From: Azadirachta indica | Taxonomy: Eukaryota > Streptophyta > Magnoliopsida > Sapindales > Meliaceae | Length of the DNA stretch: 64,000 nucleotides | Direction of reading: 5' to 3' | Assembly: GCA_022749755.1 (NCBI GenBank) | Contig: CM040452.1 | Location: 13,038,350-13,102,349, forward strand | Shown here: in pieces, positions 1 through 11,500 of the stretch | How positions within the stretch are numbered: the first letter of the stretch is position 1 | How the letters are laid out: each line of letters begins with the position of its first letter | Made by a program: the position numbers and the translations under genes | Notes under the pieces: model-generated | The model's database searches: none | What the model was told of the DNA's origin: nothing | Seen by the model: only the letters and a program-made list of their open reading frames with translations

Positions 1-233
1 ATTGATGGCTTTTGTGAATGCATTTAGATGATGAATTAGAAATGCTGTTGGTTCACCTCATAAGGCTAATGCTAGCGATCGGAGGACCACAAAAGAGGGA
101 AAATAGATGAAAGTAGGATAGCACACAGTCTTGTTTCCGGTAGCAGTTTATATCACTGTATATATTATATGCAAAGCTTGTTCAGTTTTCTTGTCTCGAA
201 TCCTTTGTGTTTCCCGGTATTCATTTATTATAA

Positions 234-1137
234 AGGGATATTAAAACATACCCTCCTCAAGGAAAAGAAGAATACTCTCTTCATGTTTGAAAATGAAGAA
301 ATACTCTTATGAAGTTTGGATAAAAAAAAAAAAAACTTTCTGAAATAACTAATTTTTATATAAAATAATTATTGTATCCTTAAATATTTAAAAGGCATAT
401 AAATGTACTATTTTATTCGTATTACTAATACATAATAATCAATATAACATTGTGGCTTTAAAAGAATATAATGAAGCCATTTTAATAATTATACTTTAAT
501 TGTTTTTACAACTTCATCCTAAGATAATTTAATTTTCATTATATTCATTTATTATGAATAATCCATTACAATATATATTACAAATAAAGTTAATTTTCAC
601 GTGAATAAAACACAATTTATAAATTAATATTATTTGAAACTTATTTTAATAGTTTATGCACAATAAATAATATAATAAGAATAAAATTGTTTCAATTTAT
701 GTAAGTTTATAATAATAAATTTTCATGCGAATAAAATATAATTTTTTTTTACAACTAATATTATTTAAATTTTATTTTAATATTTTATGTACAATAAATT
801 CATATGATAAGAATAAGATTATTTAAAATAACAATAATTTAAGATAAAATTATAAAAAAATTAATGGTATAATTGGTAAAAGAAATAAATTAAGAATATA
901 ATTTATTATACTGTTTTAAAGTTAAAAGGTTATATTAATCATTATATATTACTAATAGGAAGAAAATAATTGATTAATATGTCTTTTAAATATTTAAAAG
1001 TATAATAGTCACTTTTTATATAAATTAATAACTTCATGAGAGTATTCTTTTTTGTCCAAACTTTATAAAGGTATTTCTTTATCTTCAAACAAGGGGTATT
1101 TGTTTTTGTGTGAAGTTTGAAGGGCATTAATATCTCT
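234..1137. mobile_element. Non-autonomous DNA transposon with long terminal inverted repeats
   Basis: The left end (from 234) and the reverse complement of the right end (to 1137) match over roughly 100 bases with gaps. They share an AGGGATATTAA / AGAGATATTAA tip, then a GAAGAAATACTCTTATGAAGTTTGGA-like stretch near 295-330 that matches the inverted 1030-1095 region. TAA lies on both sides (231-233 and 1138-1140), so a 3-bp target-site duplication is likely. The interior is extremely AT-rich and has no meaningful ORF. A 3-bp TAA duplication would fit a PIF/Harbinger-type MITE, but the class is an inference. Confidence 0.6.
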
Positions 1138-1890
1138 TAATTTCCCATTTATAAATGTAGGCATGGAGTTTATTCTGAGTTCCATATACATGATAGGTCG
1201 ATGGCCATTATTTCGCTGAATAAGAAGGTATCATCAGTACATGCTATCGCTGATAAATTCACATCAGGAAGCTCTTTTAAGCTATGAATGCACTCAGAAA
1301 CTGTGTAATGGACATGCAAATTGTACGTGCAGCACTCGACAATGACACGCCTTTAGGAATAAGAAATGAAGAATTCCTACGTACTGTTGATGGTAGAATA
1401 GTCTGTAAAAGCTTCAGAAGCACGTAAAGAAAACTAAATTAATCTTATTTCTGCATACACTCTTCATGTGGGATCCACAATCTCTGTCTCTTTAATTTTA
1501 AAGCTCTAATTTATGTTAAATATTACAAACAAATTGTAAAGGTGGATGATTGATAAATATTAATTATTTAAACAAATAGATATTTTAATTGTTTGTTACT
1601 TTCCAAAATTAATCTAAAGTACATAAATATATAACTTTAGAATATTTAAGAGTATCTTGTTAAATTGCCTTTACACCAAAAGTGGAAGTCTAGTGCTCAA
1701 GAATATTCTTAAGAGGGTGTATCCGACAAAATTATAAAGAAAAGAAAAGATTTGTCTTTGTTCTGCAGAAGATAAAAACTGTAACAGCTGCAGGCAACAA
1801 AAGAAGGATTAAAAACAGTGGAAACCATGTCAACATAGATTGGTCTTTATATATATATATAATTTGAACTGAGCTTAAATCCTACTCCAC

Positions 1891-1929
<39 letters not shown>

Positions 1930-2454
1930 TTAGATCAGCAGTTTTTATGAATTTATTTATATTATGTGAATGATTGTATATCACATTCTGACATAAACAT
2001 TGCTCCAGAGAGCATTAAAATTGTTTTAATTATAAATATATAATAAGTTCAGGTTGGTTAAGTATGAAAACAAAATACGAGCAATTAAAAAAGAAAAATA
2101 GGTGAAAATTCGAGACGTAGAATTGGAAATGAAATTTGGGTAGGTTGATAATGATGGATGAGGATTATATATATGTATTATTTATTACAATGATTTGATC
2201 AATAATTTCGGATTTGATGTGACTATACATTAGAGAATTTGGATGTATATGTATATGCAAGAAATCAAAAATAAGACAATACAATGGTCAGATTGACAAT
2301 AGGTAAGCCAAGAGGAAGCAACAAATTAAGAATGCTGGTGTGGTGTGAAGTGTGAACAAACGCAGGGTATTCACATTCGATTTGAAATTGAAACCGAAGG
2401 AGGGTCCTGAATCTGAGCCACTCAATGCTTAGTGGTGCACAGAGTGGTGGAGAT

Positions 2455-2497
<43 letters not shown>

Positions 2498-2563
2498 ATG
2501 TGGTGCATGGCTGGCCTGGCCCACCGATAGTCGACTTCCATTCCATGGCGACGGTGCGGTAGC

Positions 2564-2594
2564 TCTGATCTGATCTGATCTGATCTGATCTGAT
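2564..2594. repeat. TCTGA pentanucleotide microsatellite
   Basis: About six perfect tandem copies of the five-base unit are visible. They lie in intergenic DNA. Confidence 0.9.
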
Positions 2595-2798
2595 GTGCTG
2601 GTTCCAGTTGCTAGGCAGACAATTCTAGGTAGTCGGCCGCTGAGATTTTTTCGGGTCAAATAATGCTTGTAATAGAGGTGCAAGGTGCATGCGTCGTTGA
2701 CTTCATCACCTCGCCGATATAATTACTGCTGGTAGTGCAGTTAGTTCTAAACAATATAATGGCCACGCAAACAACGAGAGTGGACTGAGGAATCATTG

Positions 2799-2835
2799 AA
2801 TTCATTCATTCATTCATTCATTCATTCATTCATTC
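2799..2835. repeat. ATTC tetranucleotide microsatellite
   Basis: About nine perfect tandem copies of the four-base unit are visible, in intergenic DNA. Confidence 0.9.
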
Positions 2836-3610
2836 GTTAGTTCCATTTATTAATATTAATATCAATATTGCATTTGCTTTTTTTTCGAAGGTTGACAAAT
2901 ATTATACATACTTACTCGGCCCTCTTAATTACCGCGTACTAGAAGAAGAAAATATTTAATTTAGCCGTTTATATATAGGAATATATATATATATATATAT
3001 GTATGTATGGTGTACGCATGGCTTTAATTAATATTAATTATACATGTAAAAAATTAATGTTTGCCTTCAACCTTCATTTTAGTCTCGTCTTTAATTATTG
3101 GAAATAAAAAAATGGTCAAAGCTTATGTAATTAATTAACAAGCCAAAGCATATGTAATCCTGTCGTAACTAAAAATAATATTGCCTTGGAATTAATAGAG
3201 GAACTCAATCGAACAAACTGTCTTACATATTCTAGATATATATCAGCTTTATTAATTATCTACAAAAAATTAATTCGTAGATCCAATAACCTTCAATATC
3301 CCAAATTAGCAATCATCTATCACATTAATTCTCTCATTTGGGTTCACCTTATAGTATATATGTATGTTGAGAATCAAAAGAATGTGGGATGAAAATGGGA
3401 AAGCTTTATTACATTAAGAAAGTGTTGATATATCGGAATGAGTGAAAAAAAGAAAATGGGTGGCATTTGGTTCAGGATTTTCTCTTATGACTCTTGAGCT
3501 GGCCGCAGTTGGGACCGCCACTTAACATTCAACTCTATCTGCTTTGCTCTCATAAGCCAAGTCTTTTCAGCTCTGCTCGCCTCCGGGGTATACCCATCCC
3601 ACCTTCAACA

Positions 3611-3611
3611 A

Positions 3612-3654
<43 letters not shown>
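3611..3654. repeat. ATT trinucleotide microsatellite
   Basis: About fourteen perfect ATT units are visible. They create a spurious poly-leucine ORF. Confidence 0.95.
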
Positions 3655-3656
<2 letters not shown>

Positions 3657-4569
3657 AAAAACCTGGGGTCTATTTTCTTTTGTCCTTTTTCAAATGTCTA
3701 AATCAACACAACAATTGCTAATTGTTTTCTATAATACATCCGTTTAGGGTAGACTTTCAATTATCATAACACGCAACAAAGAATTTATTAAGGGTGGACT
3801 TTCTATTTCATGTGTACAGGCTAGCTTCTGCTGAGATTTGGGATAATATATATTATTTGATTTTTTTAATTAATTTGGAAAATATGTATGCATGTAGCCA
3901 ATTATTAATTTTTTTTAATTAATTAAGGTGCACGAATTTGAATCCCCCTCGCTATAACAATTATTTCATCTCTTTCGCAATTGTTAATCTGATGGATAAT
4001 GAAAAGAATTAATATTAATTGAATAATTAAAACCAAAACCAAAAAATCGGTTCAATAATAGACATCAACACAACACAAGTGAGCTCAGTATACTTTTAAT
4101 CAATCCTATCACAAGAGAATTATGAAAGACTAGTGCTTGTGATCCATATATATTACATTCGGCGGTTGAATATCCATGTACTATACATACTTCTACATAT
4201 ATAAAATAATTAATGATTGCTATAAAGTTATATATATATATATATATATTTATATATACTAAGAATTAAATTTGAATTCCACAAGCAATATTACAAGATT
4301 CAAACATCCAACCTTATTTAATGAAAATGATGAAATAAAAGTCATAATTAATAATCAAATTAATATCAAAACAGTAGTAGTGCGGACGAAAATGCTATTT
4401 ATAGTGGGACAAATCAAATACCATAATAAAACTTTTTCTCCACCCAAAACCATACGCTACAAAGTCTTCACTTTCTTCTTTTCACACTCCATTAAATATT
4501 TTTAATTCTAACCTCATTAATATTAGTTAATTTTCCTTTATCAACTTATATATATCAATATCTATCCTC

Positions 4570-4578
4570 TATAAATAA
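4570..4578 (+). promoter_or_regulatory. TATA box of the GDSL lipase gene
   Basis: TATAAATAA lies 87 bases before the ATG at 4665. A pyrimidine-rich leader at 4605-4635 follows it, a typical spacing for a plant core promoter with a 5' UTR of about 60 bases. Confidence 0.6.
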
Positions 4579-4664
4579 TACCCAACCCAACACTTACAGT
4601 TCATTCCTCCCCATAACCAAAAACTCTTCTCTCCAGCTGAGACTGACGAACTTGAGTTTCTAAA

Positions 4665-6437
4665 ATGGCCGGCTGCTGCAATCATATTATTATTTTCCGG
4701 GAGATTTGCCTCCTGTTTCTGGGTTTGAGTCTGAGCTTCAGCAGTTTTTCACAGGCTCAAATGGTTCCGGCCATCTTCGCGTTCGGAGACTCCTTAATAG
4801 ACGTTGGCAATAATAACTATCTTCCGGTTTCCATTGTTAAAGCAGATTTTCCACATAACGGCGTTGATTTCCCGACCAAGAAACCGACTGGAAGGTTTAG
4901 TAACGGGAAGAATGCTGCTGATTTTCTTTGTAAGTAATTATTTAATTTATGTGATTATCAAAACTTAGAAGGTCTCTGTCAACATCAAGATTCAAGGCTA
5001 TAGCTAGTACACATGTACATATTCATTTCTTAAAATATGGTGGTTGCAAACAAACCTAGTAATATATAAGCGGTAATTAATATTGGAGTTCACTTTTTAA
5101 CATCTTTTTTTATTAATTGTTCACTGAATATATATATCAGTACTTCTACTAATTCTCTCAAATATTTGTCTACAATATTTCTTGATTTCCGTGCATCTTC
5201 ATTTTCTGTTCTTTCTTAATTTGCCACCCCAAATGGGAAATTAAAAGTGATTATCGCTCGCATATTTTAATTTTCTCTCCTTCGACCTCTTAATTAACTT
5301 TGAAGATAACATATTTTTGTAAGTGGTCCATTTTTCATAAAAAGATTATATTCCTTTCACTAGGTGGAATGCTGATGGATGATTGACATAAAAAATAACT
5401 AAATAAATAAATAAAAAATTAGTTCTCGAAGTGCTTACCACATTCGTTGTAAGATTCCCAAGTTCACCTTTATTCTTCAATTTTTTTTAAAAAATTTAAT
5501 TATTTAACAAATTACGTATCTATATACACAACGTAACATTTTACCATTGCACATGTATCATGTATTGCACTCTGACTATGCTCATCATAACCATGTAATA
5601 AATGTAAACCCCACTTTGATTTTGAGAGTCAATCTAGTCAAATTATATAATTACTAATTAATTATTATTATACAATTATTTAATTCGTTATTTCTCAAGC
5701 AAAGTCTGATATTGTTAAGAAATTATAATGGAGGGGATTGGAGGTGCATCCATATGTATGTGTATATATTTATATAAACGTGTTGTTTTCTTCATAGCTA
5801 GCTAATGGTTTCTATATGATTTTGATGTTTTAACGAACTTAATTAATAATTTTGGGTGGCAGCTGAGAAAGTGGGCTTGCCGACTTCACCACCATATCTT
5901 TCTCTCAAGTCTAACAAGAATAATGCATCATTCCTAACTGGTGTCAGCTTTGCCTCTGGAGGTGCAGGAATCTTCGATGGCTCTGATCAAGCTCTTGTAA
6001 GTCAAACACCCTGTTTTTTTCTTTCTTTTTTCTATATATAAAAAAGGAATAATATTTATAATAATAATGTGCGTTTATTTTTTCAAAATGTGAACTGAAA
6101 TTGGTATGTTAGAATGTGGGCCAACGAACCACAAGGCCAACAGGGATTTGGGTATCCCAGTCCCAGCTTCCCTAACATGACATTGTTGACCACAATGTTT
6201 ACATCTTATGCTTGAATCAACTGTATTGGGCAAAGACAACTAGAGTGGGCCCCTATATTTAATGCTCATGCAAGCTCAAAGTTGTTTGATAACATAGTCT
6301 TCAGATCAGAGTCACGAGCCCTCCGTATAACTTAACCATGGGCCCTCAAATGGATCCATGAGTCATGGGCTGGGCATCTGAAATTTTCAGAGACAAAATA
6401 AAATTAATAATTTGCGGTGAGCGTGGATCGAACACGC

Positions 6438-6480
<43 letters not shown>

Positions 6481-7926
6481 CCCGCAAGTTGCGGTACGTT
6501 TAATATTAACTACATGTTGTTATAACAGCGTCAATCATTACCGTTGACAAAACAAGTGAGCAACTACGTGACTGTCTCCGTAGACCTGGTGCAACAGCTA
6601 GGATCCTCTGCTGAACACTACTTTTCTAAATCTCTATTCGCTATTGTGATTGGTAGCAATGACATCTTTGGCTATTTTGGATCGTCTGATCTTCGAAAAA
6701 AGAGCACCCCACAGCAGTACGTGCATCTAATGGCCACTACCCTCAAAGGACATCTGAAGGTAACTAAGAACATTTTCCGCTGCCTCAGAAAACAACAAAA
6801 CGAATTGCATGTTCACAACTTTTGTTTCTAAATTTTTTCAAAAAAATTATTGTCATCTCGTAGCATTAAAATTGTAATAAACACTTGGTCCATTTTCATA
6901 TTCTCATGTTTTCTTTAACAATCTTTGGCAGATTTTATATGCTCATGGCGCACGTAAATTTGTGTTCGCTGGGCTGGGGCAAATTGGATGTGCTCCATCA
7001 CAAAGGGTTAAGAATCAAACAGAAGAATGTAATGAAGAAATAAATTACTGGTCTGCTAAATACAACGAAGCACTGAAATCAGCGTTGCAGGAATTGAAAT
7101 CCGAGCTCAAGGGCATGGCTTACTCCTACTTTGAAACTTATACTGTCATGCAGAACATCATCCAGAACCCAGCTGCTCAAGGTAAAGAAATAAAAAACTG
7201 TTAAGCTGGCTGGGTCCAATTTTGCAACCTATTAATGCCGCTAAGAGGCTAAATTTTTCACTTTTACTGGCTTTGGGAGAGCTTTTAACGTCGCTAAAAA
7301 GCCTTTCTAAGTAACCAAAAATATTTAGAATTTTGTTTTGCATCGTGGTACTTTTAGTGTGATCCCAAAGCAACATTCAAAATATTTAATAACAATAGTT
7401 CTTAATAAAATCTATTTACCTTTTTAGATATTTGAAATATAGTGTTTTCAGTTCACAACGAAGCTACCGAATTTCAATGCTGAATAAAGCCTAAGACAAC
7501 TCTAGTGATTTTTTTTAACAATAGAGAAACTTTTACTTTTATAAAAAATTACCTTTTGAAAAGGCTTTGCGAATAAAAGAACATTTTTTAATTACTTTTA
7601 TCTAAAGACATTTGATCATTCTTCTTGCAAGGAAAAACACTCTTACCATATAATTCCAGTCTCCAATTCTTTGCTTTATAATAAGCAAATATTTTGGTAT
7701 TCCAGGGTTCACAGAGGTTAAGTCAGCTTGTTGTGGGCTTGGGCGACTGAAGGCCAAGATCCCTTGCGTGCCCATATCAACCTACTGCCCCAACAGAAGT
7801 AATCACGTCTTCTGGGATCTGTACCATCCAACAGAGGCAATTGCTCGAATTTTTGTCGATACTATTTTTGATGGTCCATCACAGTACACCTTTCCTATCA
7901 ATGTTAGGCACTTAGTAGCTGCATAA
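4665..7926 (+). CDS. GDSL esterase/lipase, secreted SGNH hydrolase
   Basis: This is a complete five-exon gene: 4665-4929, 5863-5996, 6529-6759, 6932-7181 and 7706-7926. All introns are GT-AG and the joined frame is open for 366 codons. The protein starts with a hydrophobic signal peptide (about residues 1-31), so it should enter the secretory pathway. The family blocks are present: FAFGDSLIDVGNNN with the nucleophile Ser43, the GVSFASGGAGI glycine block, IGSNDIF with Asn177, and the C-terminal WDLYHPTEA carrying catalytic Asp331 and His334. The five-exon layout and length are usual for plant GDSL lipases, which hydrolyse acyl esters; the substrate cannot be told from sequence. The start is the first ATG after a TATA box. 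A tRNA-Phe gene sits antisense in intron 2. The MSH5 gene converges on it with a 669-base gap. Confidence 0.94.
6413..6485 (-). tRNA. tRNA-Phe (GAA)
   Basis: The minus strand reads as a 73-base cloverleaf: acceptor start GCGGGGA, D-arm AGCTCAGTTGGGAGAGC, an anticodon stem-loop with CTGAAGA (anticodon GAA), a T-arm with the GTTCGATCC box B, and an acceptor end ACCGC plus discriminator A. The 3' CCA is not encoded, as expected in a nucleus. It matches the cytosolic plant tRNA-Phe as I know it. A CAA triplet 4-6 bases upstream (6489-6491) and oligo-T tracts just downstream (minus strand, about 6395-6403) suggest an intact RNA polymerase III unit. It lies antisense inside intron 2 of the GDSL lipase gene. 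Confidence 0.96.
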
Positions 7927-8595
7927 GCTCACTAATACAGGCAGAACAAATTTGAAAGGAAAGAGATTGTGCCAATCCTGCAAATATCAGATCAAAAGGG
8001 AAAGAAAATTTGTCAAATTTTCAGAAAATTGTAATCCCAAAGATATGAGAATGCTGTACTGTCAAAGAAGTCCATAAAATAGATAAAATCGACATAGAAA
8101 GTAAGGTAGGCTTAAGGTCACAATTATCAAGGCAAGCAACAAGCATATATGTTATTTTGTTGTACTATGTCAAATCATTCCAATGAAGTGCACTTTTCAT
8201 ATTTCAGAATCTGTAGGTTGGGTTATGTATATAAAGTTGATTAAAAAGAGAAAATTGGCTGGATTGAATAGTAAGAAAGTCAATTGGTAGAGTTCATTCA
8301 CGGTTAACTTATTTGAGAGTGACATACAAATAACAGGATGATATAGGCTAGATTTACAGAGAGTCGAGGTGCCCAAGATTGAAGTAAGACAAACTTCATC
8401 TCTTTAATGTGCTATATTCACTAAATTATGTACAGCAATAACCTCATACAAGAATTTCAAAGATTTTTTTAAGGAAAATAGAGCAGAAACTAAATCCAGT
8501 TGTATTTCTTAAACTAGATTCCCTTGATTGTTTTAGAAAGAATATTCAGAAAGAATATATAGGCCACAACAATGATACCTTTGATGCAGTTGGGA
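7927..8595. other. Convergent 3' intergenic space
   Basis: This 669-base gap lies between the stop codons of the GDSL lipase (+) and MSH5 (-). It should contain both 3' UTRs and polyadenylation signals. I see no other gene in it. Confidence 0.6.
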
Positions 8596-11500
8596 TTAAG
8601 AGGAAAACAAATCCTGAAAGAAGCATTTGAGGTCACCCTTAAGAACATCGAATGCCAACATCTTCTCCACTGCATCCTGTAATCAATTCACATTGATGAC
8701 TTATACATATAAGAAAAAAATGATGGGGTATTGCTTTTCAGATCAATGTTCTGAAGATACACCTTGTATTGCTGATCTAGAGCTGATATATTCTCATGGT
8801 TCCATCGCTCAACATGGTTATTATTTTGATCAGCATCCAACACATATGCTGCCCTCTTAATCACTTCCTCTGGTACACCTGCATGAATTGTAATATTTCT
8901 GCTACAAAACTCACAATAATTTTTGTTCTGCACATAAATACATGTATCTGAACCTGAAAGAAGAGACCTAGATAGCCTGAACAGAGGACCTACATTATAA
9001 TGGCTGGAAAAAAAAGAACAATCACTGATTATTAAGGTCATTGGGTTTATTCAGGTTTATTCTTCGGAGGCAGATTTGTTGTTTATTAATCATGCATGCA
9101 AATCTAATAACAGACCAACTCTTAATTAAACCAATGAAGAAAAAAAAAAAAAGAATCCCAAACTCAACCAACTTGTTTCACATTTGGTTATGTTGGTAAT
9201 ATCTATGTAAATCATAGATCACTTGCTTTGTTATCAGCAATTTCCTGAAAATACAAAATCATATATACAGAGAAACTCTGGATCTGTTAATCTGCCATTA
9301 GAATATGATTGGATCATGTATCTTTTCTCCCCCTAGTTATACTTTCTTCAGTTTATACTTGATGTAGACATTGCTATTTTGCAAGTAGTTTGAAGAGACT
9401 GCTCATCATGTTTCTTATACTGTCCTTTCCCACAATCTTTCCAATTGGCAGGCTATTTTGGCAGCTCATGAACCTTCATGAGTGAGTGATAGATTTAACT
9501 CTGCTGTCTCCTCAACCACGGTATCGCATGTTGTGTTACCTTCCCTCCCTTTGACAGAGGTTATATCTAGAAAACATTATTTAATGATATTTTCTATTGA
9601 GGTTTTATCTATCTTTCATCTTCCCACCAGAAAATATTCCTGATTGCTTGATGTTTTCAGATGCACATCCCATGAATAAAATGAAATCTGCCTTAAAAGT
9701 CCTCTTTCCTGGAAGTGCAGCAAAAAACGGAAAAAGAGAAAAGGACTGTAGCTAGTAAATCTAGAATTCGGAAATCCTTCTGTATGCATCCATCGGTACA
9801 ACAACTAGAACTTCAAGAAAATTCCCCTTTTAATTTTTCAGATATAGCTCATACATACCGGCAAGAAGTGCACAATGCAGTCCTGCGGGACATAAAGTGA
9901 TGCATGTGAGTTTTCAGTAAAATTCTAACCAATTTGCATTAATAATACTGCACTCACCATAGCTAAGAAGTGTACGTCCCGGAACTAACCTGCGAAAGAC
10001 CAAATATATGGATTATGGTTCTTTACTGATGTTTACAGTTCCTACTTCCTAAATCCATGTACAAGGGCATGCAATTAAATCAGTTTCATGCATGAATTAT
10101 AACTAGATATCCACCTGCATGAGAACTGAAAAAACTAGATAGCACTATCCAAAAATTAATATTATGCAGCAAAGGAGCAAATACCAACATAAACCGCAAG
10201 TAGAAATTCAGAAACCATGGTAGATATTTGTTGTAAATATCAGATGCAGAAGTTTTCTCAAGGATTGTCAACCCAAACTTGCCAGTGTGACAAAAACATC
10301 AAGTCATCGTGCAAATAGTCGTGCAATGAGTTCTTATCCCTCTAAAGAGTTTTGATGCAAAACAACAAAAAAAATACCGATATAAGAATACAATGTCTTC
10401 AATGTTCATAGAGTCATTTTCGGGCCTCAGCATACTCATGGTGTAAAATTTGACCTTCTCGGACTGAAAAGATCATGAAAATTTATCACTTCATAATACT
10501 AAAGCTGTGAAATTAAATAAGCAACCTTGCAAACAGGCATACCTTTGGCAAGCAGCTTTCAGTTAATAACTCGTTCAAGTGAGTACACACTAGAACCTGC
10601 AAATCAATATGGCCAGATTCATCATGAGTCACACATAATGTTCAGTTTTGGCAGGAAGAACAGAACATCAAACCTTTGGGGGATCATCACATGTGGCAAA
10701 ATAATTTATGGTCCCACCAAGCAAACCGATGCCATCTGAATTAGGCATTGCCAACATTTATGCAATGAAGCATACCTGCCATAATGCAGGAACAATGTGC
10801 ATGGCATAAAATCAAAGGCAAGACTAACCTTCTACGAGAGTACCTTTACCAAATTCATCCAACAGACATAAAGACTGTGAAGTCGCTTGCCTGTATAATT
10901 CATCAACAATGAATAGACATGAGTTCTAGATATTCTTTCATCAAATATAGCTTTTGAAATAAGCTTCCAACTCCATAAGAATTTTAATGCATTTCTTCAG
11001 AAGCAATTTGAATAAGAAGCACTTTCAAACTGTGTGGATTTAGCAGCTAACGCAAGGTTCATTGCAGGCATGAACCTAGTCCAAATAACAAGGATCATGA
11101 CATGCAGACATCATAAACCACAACTGGCAATGCATTAATATTAAATTTCCTAACCAACCTCATCCGGGAATACCTTAGCATCATCCCTACTTGATGTAGG
11201 TCAATCATAAATGTTGATTGCTCTGCAGTCACATGCTTGCTTCCCATTGCACAGAATATCCTGTTAGAACAGAATGGTGATTTGTTTGATCATGATCAAC
11301 TAAATATGGATAGATAATAGTATCTTCAAAGAAAAGATGTCAACAGTATGCAGGAACACACCGATCAGTCAATCCAACAGTAGCAGAATCAGCGGGTACG
11401 AAACTTCCGATGTGGCTAAGGAATACAATCAAAGCTACCTGTGAAAAAAGAAAAAGCTCTTTCATAATGGATAAAACTTATGAGGGTCACTGGAAAATCT

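Larger units (their letters stand above)
1141..4560. other. Intergenic region with microsatellites, no supported gene
   Basis: This stretch upstream of the GDSL lipase has no supported coding region. It holds a poly(A) run at about 1890-1924, (TA)n at about 2459-2485, a TCTGA pentanucleotide repeat at about 2564-2594, ATTC tetranucleotides at about 2799-2835, (TA)n at about 2982-3000, (ATT)n at 3611-3654 and (TA)n at about 4229-4250. Bases 1150-1430 have more even base composition and short coding-like stretches, but every frame is broken and I could not identify them. Confidence 0.6.

Noticed and set aside
1..233. Possible 3' end of an upstream gene (short open stretch at 22-110)
   Set aside because: The stretch is about 30 codons, has no recognisable motif and the rest of the gene would be outside the window.
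1890..1925. Poly(A) tail of a retrogene or SINE
   Set aside because: No gene-like or tRNA-like body precedes the tract on either strand and no flanking duplication is visible.
3494..3721. ORF with a poly-leucine run
   Set aside because: The run is the ATT microsatellite read in one frame. Neither end resembles a gene.
6365..6547. ORF containing a 'GSNTRPSDLQSDALPTELS' peptide
   Set aside because: This is the classic spurious translation through the reverse complement of a tRNA gene.
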